Positions 27,469 to 33,663 of a stretch of 33,663 nucleotides of DNA are shown piece by piece. Each line of letters opens with the position of its first letter. The stretch's first letter is position 1. The DNA is taken from positions 1 to 33,663 of the forward strand of contig JBAYES010000016.1 of NCBI GenBank assembly GCA_041667545.1, written 5' to 3'. Origin of the DNA: SLID01 sp041667545 (GTDB lineage: Bacteria; Omnitrophota; Gorgyraeia; Tantalellales; Tantalellaceae). Under the pieces are notes generated by a model. It ran no database searches. It was not told the DNA's origin and saw only the letters and a list, made by a program, of their open reading frames with translations. The position numbers were made by a program, and so were the translations under genes.

Positions 27469-28503
27469 ATGCCATGGACAAAATTGGTCGCTGATAGTTT
27501 CGTTCATAAAAAAAGAACGGATGGAAAAAGAGAGCTTTCCTATGGAGAGGCCTTAAAAGAGGCATTGTCCCAGGCAATGAAGGTAGACGAACGGGTTTTT
27601 GTCATGGGAGAAGGTGTTGACGCGCCCAGGGGGATATTCGGGACTACGGAAGGCCTTCAGAAAGTTTTCGGGAAGGAACGTGTTTTCGACCTTCCTCTTT
27701 CCGAGAATGCCTTTACCGGTTTTGCCGTGGGATCGGCTATTGCCGGCATGAGGCCTGTCCTGATACATATGCGTATGGATTTTATGCTCCTTTCTATGGA
27801 CCAGATAGTTAATCACGCCTCAAAATGGAGATACATGTTCGGAGGGAAAGAGTCGGTGCCTCTTACTATAAGATGCATAATAGGAAAAGGATGGGGCTCG
27901 GGGGCCCAGCATTCTCAGTCGCTTGAAGGCCTGTTCATGCATATACCGGGCCTTAAAATAGCATGTCCATCCACGGCATACGACGCCAAAGGGCTTCTTC
28001 TTTCCGCTATAGCCGGAAATGATCCGGTTATTTTTATAGAGCATAGATGGCTATATAGCGCGAAATGCCCTGTTCCCAGAAAGCCCTACATAGTTCATTT
28101 TGGCAAGGCCGTGATCAGAAAAAAAGGGAAAGATGTGACAATAGCGGCGTATTCCCTTATGGTGAGAGAGGCTATGGCCGCCGCAGAAGAACTTGAAAAA
28201 GAGGGGATATCGGCTGAAGTTATAGATCTTCGCACTCTCGCTCCTTTGGACAGGGCCGCGATATTGGATTCGGTGAAAAAGACAGGGAGGGCGGTAGTTG
28301 CCGCGCTTGACTGGAAAACCTGCGGAGTTTCATCGGAAATATCTTCTCTGATATCAGAAGGAGCCTTTACCTTTCTTAAAAGCCCGGTGGAAAGGGTGGC
28401 GCTTCCCGATACGCCTACGCCGGCATGCGACGCGCTTGAGAAGGGGTTCTATCGCGGCAAAGACGATATAAAAAAAGCGGTATACAGAACAATTAAACCC
28501 TGA
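27469..28503 (+). CDS. TPP-dependent dehydrogenase E1 component, beta subunit
   Basis: A 344-residue partner of the preceding alpha subunit. It has the transketolase-like pyrimidine-binding domain (ELSYGEALKEALSQAM, then GMRPVLIHMRMDFMLLSMDQIVNHASKWRYMFGG) and the transketolase C-terminal domain (EGISAEVIDLRTLAPLD, then residues to the end). The conserved EN pair that activates TPP is seen in LSENAFTGFAVG. It runs about 20 residues longer at the N-terminus than typical E1 beta. AAGGAAT precedes the ATG. Its stop codon lies within a perfect 12-bp hairpin at 28498-28527. Confidence 0.9.
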   Translation: MPWTKLVADSFVHKKRTDGKRELSYGEALKEALSQAMKVDERVFVMGEGVDAPRGIFGTTEGLQKVFGKERVFDLPLSENAFTGFAVGSAIAGMRPVLIHMRMDFMLLSMDQIVNHASKWRYMFGGKESVPLTIRCIIGKGWGSGAQHSQSLEGLFMHIPGLKIACPSTAYDAKGLLLSAIAGNDPVIFIEHRWLYSAKCPVPRKPYIVHFGKAVIRKKGKDVTIAAYSLMVREAMAAAEELEKEGISAEVIDLRTLAPLDRAAILDSVKKTGRAVVAALDWKTCGVSSEISSLISEGAFTFLKSPVERVALPDTPTPACDALEKGFYRGKDDIKKAVYRTIKP

Positions 28504-28527
28504 ACCGGAGGAAATTCCGGTTCAGGG
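28498..28527 (+). other. Intercistronic hairpin at the E1 beta stop codon
   Basis: CCCTGAACCGGA, loop GGAAAT, TCCGGTTCAGGG is a perfect 12-bp stem containing the TGA stop (28501-28503). No T tract follows, so it is more likely an mRNA stability or processing element than a terminator. Confidence 0.65.
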
Positions 28528-28551
28528 CAAATAAAGGAGTAAGGATATTCT

Positions 28552-29322
28552 ATGATATCTCTAAGCGTTATAATGCCGGCCTTGAACGAGGAAGACAATA
28601 TAGAGAAAGCGGTCCTCGATGTTCTGGAAGGGTTTTCAACTTTCGGGATAGACGGGGAGCTGATACTTGTTAATGACGGAAGTTCTGACGGAACCCCGGG
28701 TATAATGCGCGGATATGCCGAGAAATATCCCGAAAAGGTAAGAGTTATTACGCATCTTTCGCCGATGGGAATAGGCGCTTCGTTCTGGGACGGTGTTAAA
28801 AGCGCCGTTAAGGATTCGGTTGTAATGCTCCCGGGGGATGCTGAAAATGAGTCGGCGGAGATCTTTAAATACGTTGATCTCATGAGACATGTCGATATTA
28901 TTGTGCCCTATGTGGTTAACAGGAATGTCCGCGGTTTTTTCAGAAAATGCGTCTCAAAACTTTTTCTGTCGGTCATAAATTTTTCATTCGGACTTTCCCT
29001 GAATTATACCAACGGAACTGTGGTCTACCGAAGGGCTGTTTTCGATGATATCAAATGCGGGGAGTCCGGATTTTTTTATCAGGTAGAGGCTCTGGTGAAA
29101 GCCGTGAAAAAGGGATATTTGTTCGCGGAAGTCCCTTGTTGTCTCTCTAAACGTTCTTCGGGTGGATCCAAGGCGCTTAGCTTGAGGTCTTTCATACGTG
29201 TCATGAAAGCATATTGTCGTCTTTTAAAGGAGATATACTTTTCTACAACATATAAAACCGGCGGGTTTTTGGTTCAAAAGACAAAAGCCTGGGAAACACG
29301 GGAGAAATGCGGTGAAAAATAA
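28552..29322 (+). CDS. GT2-family glycosyltransferase (DPM1-like)
   Basis: A 256-residue family 2 glycosyltransferase with a GT-A fold. SVIMPALNEEDNI at the N-terminus and VNDGSSDGT (40-48) bind the nucleotide. LPGDAENES takes the place of the DxD-type metal site, as in dolichol-phosphate mannosyltransferase-like proteins. YTNGTVVYRRAVF is the acceptor-side region. No C-terminal membrane helices are evident, so it is probably peripheral. A likely job is making a polyprenyl-phosphate sugar for the GT-C transferases in the cluster. AAAGGAG lies upstream. It overlaps the next gene by 11 bp. Confidence 0.88.
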   Translation: MISLSVIMPALNEEDNIEKAVLDVLEGFSTFGIDGELILVNDGSSDGTPGIMRGYAEKYPEKVRVITHLSPMGIGASFWDGVKSAVKDSVVMLPGDAENESAEIFKYVDLMRHVDIIVPYVVNRNVRGFFRKCVSKLFLSVINFSFGLSLNYTNGTVVYRRAVFDDIKCGESGFFYQVEALVKAVKKGYLFAEVPCCLSKRSSGGSKALSLRSFIRVMKAYCRLLKEIYFSTTYKTGGFLVQKTKAWETREKCGEK

Positions 29323-30424
29323 CAAGGATCTTATCCTCGACAGCACAAAATTGATGTGGCATGCCGACAGAGTTAACGCGTGGCTTAAAGGAGAGAGAAT
29401 AGCCCCTATAACCATAGACTGCGCTCTGACAAGGGCTTGCACCTATAAATGCGTGTATTGTTACAGTACTCTTCAGGAAAACCAGCCACGGAATCTCACC
29501 AAAGACATTATTTTCAGGTTCCTTGATGACGCTTCATACATAGGCGTAAAGGCTATAAGTTTTGTTTCCGACGGGGAAAGTACCTGTTCTCCGCATTTCT
29601 ATGACGCTGTAAGGCGTGGTAGAGCCAACGGCATGGATATGGCGGTGGGAACCAACGGCGTCCTACTCGAAAAAGAAAAACTTCCGGGAATGCTTAAAGA
29701 TCTTACTTATCTCAGGTTCAACATTTCAGCGGGAGAGAGCGGAAGGTACGCGGAAATAATGGGATGCAGGGAGGAAGACTATCACAAGGTATGTTCTATT
29801 ATCGAAGAATGTGTGAAAATAAAAAAAGAAGATGGTCTTTCGGTAACCATAGGACTACAGATGGTATTCATGCCGGATTTTGCCGACCAGGTCATTCCTC
29901 TCACGGAACTGGGCAAGCGCCTTGGGGTGGATTATCTCGTTATAAAACATTGCAGTGACGACGAGGACGGGTCACTGGGAGTGGATTACGGAGGGTATGA
30001 AAAATTCTCAGAACTTCTTGAGAGGGCGGAGAGTTTTTCCGATGAGAAATATCTTGTGAAGGTGAAGTGGTCTAAGATACTGGGAGGCCCCAAGCGGATC
30101 TACACAAGTTGTTATGGGCCCCCTTTTATTCTTCAGATGTCTGGGACGGGGCTTGTGGCGCCGTGCGGTATGTTCTTTAATGACAAGTACAAAAAGTTCC
30201 ATATAGGTAATATCTGTGATACTTCTTTTATGGATATATGGAAAAGCGAGAGATACTGGGATGTGATGAATAGCATATCTTCGCCGCCGTTCGACGCTAA
30301 CAGGGATTGCGGCTGTCTTTGCCTGCAGCATAAGGTGAACGAATTTCTCTGGAAAGTTAAGGAAGAAGGCCTTGTTCCGGATAGTCCCGGCGGTACTCCG
30401 CCGGAACACATAAACTTTGTATAG
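29312..30424 (+). CDS. Radical SAM/SPASM enzyme 2
   Basis: A 370-residue paralogue of the radical SAM protein at 25404. The SAM cluster is C43-x3-C47-x2-C50 (ACTYKCVYC). VSDGEST replaces the usual GGEP-type loop. The C-terminal SPASM-type region holds SCYGPP, APCGMFF and the CGCLC cysteines (about 290-350). It ends GTPPEHINFV, matching the PAHVNFI end of the first copy. The start is GTG 29312, with GGGAGAA upstream and an 11-bp overlap with the glycosyltransferase gene. Low identity between the copies suggests two different reactions on related substrates. The substrate is unknown. Confidence 0.88.
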   Translation: MKNNKDLILDSTKLMWHADRVNAWLKGERIAPITIDCALTRACTYKCVYCYSTLQENQPRNLTKDIIFRFLDDASYIGVKAISFVSDGESTCSPHFYDAVRRGRANGMDMAVGTNGVLLEKEKLPGMLKDLTYLRFNISAGESGRYAEIMGCREEDYHKVCSIIEECVKIKKEDGLSVTIGLQMVFMPDFADQVIPLTELGKRLGVDYLVIKHCSDDEDGSLGVDYGGYEKFSELLERAESFSDEKYLVKVKWSKILGGPKRIYTSCYGPPFILQMSGTGLVAPCGMFFNDKYKKFHIGNICDTSFMDIWKSERYWDVMNSISSPPFDANRDCGCLCLQHKVNEFLWKVKEEGLVPDSPGGTPPEHINFV

Positions 30425-30433
30425 AGGTTGATA

Positions 30434-31663
30434 ATGGAAAAACCGAAAACTTCCGGGATATCCCGTATGGAGACATTGGGCCTGTTTTTTATCGGATCCG
30501 TTTACATAATGTGTCTTTTTCCCGTTCTCTTAACCGAGACCAGAATGTTCGCCCATGACACCGTATGGTATTACGGTCTCATGAGATATTTTTACAACTC
30601 CATTCTTGGCGGAACATTTCCTTATTGGGATCCCTACAGCTATTCGGGACAGCCTTTCTACTATAATGTCGGGATAGCCCGTGTTTTTGAGATCCCTTCA
30701 TTGTTCGTGGCGGGCCTTAATGTTTTTATGAAAGCCTCGCTTTTCAGTATGTATCACTGGGATTTTGTCCTGCGTATATTTCTGTCTTCTCTGGGTGTCT
30801 ATTTCTGTTTCAGAGAGGTCAACCGGTATTTGATGAGCAATCTGGTAGTTTTCGCCGCTTTTTTGTTTTCTTCTTTCGGCATATCCGCGATGCGGCAATG
30901 CGGTCTTATGACCTCTTTCATGTGGACCCCGTGGGCGCTTATGTTCCTTTTGAGGTCTTTGAGACGGATCGATCTGTATAACACGGTAGGCCTTGCTCTG
31001 TTCACGGGATGGTCCATAACAAGCTACCAGGCCGGGTATACCCTTACCTTCTTGCAGATCTTTGCGATGGCCCTTGTTTTAACGAAACCGGCCGGGGTTA
31101 TGGGTATTTTTAAGGACAGACGAAAATTACTTTTGTTATCAGCGGGTTTTGTTATCACCGCCGCGCTGTCTTTGCAGGTCCTTTCTGTTTTTATTGAAAA
31201 AGACAGGTCTGTGCCCGTTCTGCGAAGGGACGGCGATCCCGAAAGCTCTTCGTATACGGAAGTGGCGGGAGGTAAGGCTGCCCTGCCTGAGGATCTTAAG
31301 GGCCTTCTTTTTCCGGCAAGGATAGCAAGTCGGGCAACGGCGAAAGCTCAAAAAGAACATATTTCGGAAGGGCATCTTTATATCGGTTTGATACCTTTGT
31401 TGTTGTCTCTTGCCGGTATGCGCTTTTCATCCGGAAGGTTAAAGAAAGTATTTTTAATAGTCCTGGTTTTAACTCTGTTCCTCATGTTCGGCGGGCATAT
31501 TAAAATGGGCCCCGCGGGAAAGCTGGTATTCCCATTCCTCATCTTCTCAAGACATATGCAGCTTTTTCAGCCGTTCTTTCTTCTTGTTATGATGTATTTC
31601 ACGGGGCAAGGTATGGACGTTCTTATTGACCGGGTCAAAGAAAAAACCAAAAGGTCGTCATGA
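30434..31663 (+). CDS. YfhO-like membrane protein, N-terminal half
   Basis: A 409-residue polytopic protein with about ten hydrophobic segments. It has the YfhO-type GT-C start: an acidic first loop (MFAHDTVWYYG), then FPYWDPYSYSGQPFYYN, the P-x-W-x-P-Y-x-x-S-G-x-P-F signature. YfhO proteins are membrane GT-C-fold proteins linked to glycosylation of lipoteichoic acid and related polymers in Firmicutes. The intact family continues for another 300-450 residues, which here are encoded by the next gene. ATG 30434 has GAGG six bases upstream; the TTG at 30428 is a poorer start. It ends in an ATGA overlap with the next gene. Confidence 0.8.
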   Translation: MEKPKTSGISRMETLGLFFIGSVYIMCLFPVLLTETRMFAHDTVWYYGLMRYFYNSILGGTFPYWDPYSYSGQPFYYNVGIARVFEIPSLFVAGLNVFMKASLFSMYHWDFVLRIFLSSLGVYFCFREVNRYLMSNLVVFAAFLFSSFGISAMRQCGLMTSFMWTPWALMFLLRSLRRIDLYNTVGLALFTGWSITSYQAGYTLTFLQIFAMALVLTKPAGVMGIFKDRRKLLLLSAGFVITAALSLQVLSVFIEKDRSVPVLRRDGDPESSSYTEVAGGKAALPEDLKGLLFPARIASRATAKAQKEHISEGHLYIGLIPLLLSLAGMRFSSGRLKKVFLIVLVLTLFLMFGGHIKMGPAGKLVFPFLIFSRHMQLFQPFFLLVMMYFTGQGMDVLIDRVKEKTKRSS

Positions 31664-33186
31664 TGCGGAACGAGTCTTCCTATTATTTCGCTTTTTTGTA
31701 CGCGTCTTTTCTTTTCGGCATAACGGCTTCCGCGGTCATATTATGCCGTAGAATGCTGGAAAGGGGGAAAAGTTTCAGGGCGGTATGCGCGATCTTTATG
31801 CTGTTAATAGTCCTGGATCTTGCGGGTTTTGTTGTAATATCCCTTCCTGCCTTCACGCTTCCAAGGGAGAACATCTACTTCAATGAAAAAAGAAGCGGCA
31901 TCATTATGCCGGAGAAAAGAACAGACAAGCTGTATATAAAAGACCAGTTCAGGTATTTCAAGCCGGCTCTTTACGAAAAGTTTACGGCTTTCGATTCCGG
32001 CATGGTGGTACATTTTGACAAAGAATATATAAAAGCCGATCTTGAGGAGATCTCAAAGGAGATCAAAGACGGGATTTTCCCTCTTCAGGACCTTGCGGTT
32101 TCATTGAAACCGGAAGATCTTTTGAGAGAAGGTCTTTACTCTTTTGAAAGCTGGGATAGCGAAAAAAAGCGGGCGTATCTGGCTGTCATGGAGATAATTA
32201 CAGAAGAATTCGCCCTCAAAAACAATTTTTATTTTTCTTTTCCAAATATAAAAGACCTTGTTTTTTTTATACGGAGAGGGATAGACCTGGGGTATTCGGC
32301 AGTTGAAAAAAGCGAGGAATGGGAAGAAAAGGGGAGAGTTGTCATGGCCTTCCTGAATGTTCTTCGTCTCAGGACTCAGATGCTTGAGACCATCGAGAAC
32401 GACAAGTTTGCCTTTTATGGCGAAGCTTCGAGAGGGATACCGGCCGAACAAATACCCGGGATACACGAATATATCTTTTACAGGCCGTCTTTCGATGTCC
32501 CGACTTCTGATTTTCTCATCAGCCTGAGCGATCTGTACAGGATAGACGATCCCACTTTTGTGAGGTTTAAGGAATATGACCGCATGGTAAAGCTTTACGA
32601 TCCTGAAAACTTTTATGATAACCTCCCTTCTGTGAGAAGAAAATTGAAAAAGGACCTGGCTATTTCAGCGCCGATCTTCCGTTTTTACGGCAGCGCGGAA
32701 TATGTCGATGACGACAGGTACTGGCCCCTGCTTGAGTCGGGCCAACTTGACGAGAACACGCTTTACACCGATGATATAGGTCTTTTTGCGGGATGGGGAC
32801 CTTTTCGCAAAAATTATCCCGGAAATGGCGGTTATGACCCGGATTTTTCGTATTCTGTGGATGAGCATGGCCCTAATCGTGTAAAAGTGACCTTCAGCGC
32901 CGAGTCCGAGGGATATTTATATTTCAGCGACGGGTACGACAAATACTGGAAGGTGTCGGTTGACGGCCATAAATCTCCGCTTATCAAGGCGAACAAGCTT
33001 TTCAAGGCCGTGAAAATTCCGGCCGGAGCGAGTGAAGCGGTTTTCGAATACGACCCGGTCTACTTCAGGATATCAATGTGGATCTATTATATCGTTTCGG
33101 TATTATGCCTTACTTTTCTTGCTATGGGGAGAGGACGCTATGCTCCGTACAGGGAGGATCCACACCGGGCGGCGGGGCCCTGGTAG
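31660..33186 (+). CDS. YfhO-like protein, C-terminal half
   Basis: A 508-residue protein with two N-terminal helices (about 8-28 and 37-60), a large soluble and probably extracytoplasmic region, and a last helix near 480-498. The block GYLYFSDGYDKYWKVSVDG, then FKAVKIPAG and FEYDPVYFRISMWIYYI, is the characteristic C-terminus of intact YfhO proteins. It therefore completes the preceding gene and is translationally coupled through ATGA. The last residues (after about 487, GRGRYAPYREDPHRAAGPW) are encoded by an inverted repeat and look non-native, so the original stop may have been lost. Whether the split is ancient or a recent frameshift is open. Confidence 0.8.
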   Translation: MMRNESSYYFAFLYASFLFGITASAVILCRRMLERGKSFRAVCAIFMLLIVLDLAGFVVISLPAFTLPRENIYFNEKRSGIIMPEKRTDKLYIKDQFRYFKPALYEKFTAFDSGMVVHFDKEYIKADLEEISKEIKDGIFPLQDLAVSLKPEDLLREGLYSFESWDSEKKRAYLAVMEIITEEFALKNNFYFSFPNIKDLVFFIRRGIDLGYSAVEKSEEWEEKGRVVMAFLNVLRLRTQMLETIENDKFAFYGEASRGIPAEQIPGIHEYIFYRPSFDVPTSDFLISLSDLYRIDDPTFVRFKEYDRMVKLYDPENFYDNLPSVRRKLKKDLAISAPIFRFYGSAEYVDDDRYWPLLESGQLDENTLYTDDIGLFAGWGPFRKNYPGNGGYDPDFSYSVDEHGPNRVKVTFSAESEGYLYFSDGYDKYWKVSVDGHKSPLIKANKLFKAVKIPAGASEAVFEYDPVYFRISMWIYYIVSVLCLTFLAMGRGRYAPYREDPHRAAGPW

Positions 33187-33208
33187 GAGCATAGCGTTCT
33201 CTCCCCAT
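33124..33208 (+). repeat. Long inverted repeat over the 3' end of the cluster
   Basis: 33124-33146 (ATGGGGAGAGGACGCTATGC and three more bases) pairs with 33186-33208 over 23 bp with a single G-T pair. The 39-base loop can pair further (TACAGGG with CCCTGGTA, one bulge). The left arm is inside the coding region, and the stop codon (33184-33186) reaches the right arm. It may act as a factor-independent stop or 3' stabiliser, though no T tract follows. Confidence 0.8.
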
Positions 33209-33216
33209 AACCATGC

Positions 33217-33358
33217 GGGACAGGTGTAGGATTAGATTGAGAACCGTCCCTGAACTAAACAGTAGGAAGGGTATGTGGGAGCACTGGAGCGGATTCGCCG
33301 CCGAATAGGATAAAAATGTTCTGCCTTTCCGCTACACACATCGCGATGGTGAAAATAA
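33217..33358 (+). repeat. 142-bp direct repeat, copy A
   Basis: Begins GGGACAGGTGTAGGATTAG and ends GATGGTGAAAATAA. Copy B at 33522-33663 has the same length and, by eye, only two base differences (G/A near 33252 and G/T near 33291). It also contains the left arm (33260-33277) of an 18-bp inverted repeat whose right arm is 33383-33400, with two wobble-type differences. No coding sequence is supported. Confidence 0.9.
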
Positions 33359-33427
33359 CAGGTGAAGCAGCGAAGCGCGCAGCACATGCCCTTCCTGCTG
33401 TAAGTCAACCCGCGCATGACAATACTG

Positions 33428-33520
33428 TGGGGACAGGTGTGGGATTGAGATGGGGACAGGTGTGGGATTGAGCTGGGGACAGGTGTGGGATTGAGCTGGG
33501 GACAGGTGTAGGATCAGATC
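33428..33520 (+). repeat. 23-bp tandem repeat array
   Basis: Three units of TGGGGACAGGTGTGGGATTG plus AGA or AGC (33428-33450, 33451-33473, 33474-33496) are followed by a diverged 24-bp unit (33497-33520). A fifth partial unit begins copy B of the 142-bp repeat. The same GGGACAGGTGT core also opens copy A. Confidence 0.9.
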
Positions 33521-33521
33521 T

Positions 33522-33663
33522 GGGACAGGTGTAGGATTAGATTGAGAACCGTCCCTAAACTAAACAGTAGGAAGGGTATGTGGGAGCACTGGAGCTGATT
33601 CGCCGCCGAATAGGATAAAAATGTTCTGCCTTTCCGCTACACACATCGCGATGGTGAAAATAA
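33522..33663 (+). repeat. 142-bp direct repeat, copy B (runs to window edge)
   Basis: Same sequence as copy A with an offset of exactly 305 bp, and still matching at the last base of the window. The array therefore continues beyond it. The 477 bp after the last gene contain only these repeats and their spacers. Confidence 0.9.

Noticed and set aside
33232..33417. 61-residue minus-strand frame in the repeat region as a transposase remnant
   Set aside because: It lacks the histidine pair and tyrosine motifs of Y1 transposases; the repeats alone do not prove a transposase gene here.

Overview
The window is bacterial. The best fit is a Candidatus Omnitrophota (OP3) or related PVC-superphylum genome. 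This is inferred from the 16S 5' region (GGATTAGGCATGCAAGTCG type, as in the PVC group), a TIGR04073-like exosortase-associated protein, pyruvate:ferredoxin oxidoreductase, and GTG/TTG starts with strong GGAGG ribosome binding sites. No database search was possible. Every supported gene is on the + strand.

Region 1 (1-3370) holds the 3' end of nifJ (PFOR), an overlapping lipA, and tyrS with its own sigma70-type promoter. Region 2 (3371-9181) is a complete rrn operon: tandem promoters, boxA, 16S, tRNA-Ile(GAT), tRNA-Ala(TGC), a second boxA, 23S, 5S and a strong intrinsic terminator. Long complementary arms flank both 16S and 23S, as expected for RNase III processing. A 64-bp spacer is duplicated, once behind each tRNA.

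Region 3 (9181-12818) is a set of small units. A free-standing GMP synthase ATP-pyrophosphatase subunit lies between two copies of a 28-bp palindrome. A cold-shock gene follows a long structured leader. Then come a one-helix membrane protein, a 210-bp inverted-repeat element, and two small exported proteins. Region 4 (12819-19206) is information processing and envelope: an EF-G-like GTPase, YebC, RuvC-RuvA-RuvB and a SpoIID/LytB-domain protein.

Region 5 (19318-33186) is the most interesting part. Twelve genes lie in one direction with gaps of at most 48 bp or short overlaps, behind one good promoter (TTGTTA-N17-TATAAT). They encode an NDP-sugar epimerase, a domain-swapped HldE-like nucleotidyltransferase/kinase fusion, a GmhA-like SIS isomerase, a GT-C membrane glycosyltransferase, two paralogous small membrane proteins, two paralogous radical SAM/SPASM enzymes enclosing a TPP-dependent E1 alpha/beta pair and a GT2 glycosyltransferase, and a YfhO-type membrane protein split into two coupled genes. 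I infer an envelope-glycan or glycolipid pathway: make an activated heptose-like sugar, modify it by TPP and radical chemistry, and transfer it at the membrane. The product is unknown.

Region 6 (33187-33663) is non-coding repeat DNA. A 142-bp block occurs twice at a 305-bp period, with 23-bp tandem repeats between the copies, and the array runs off the window.
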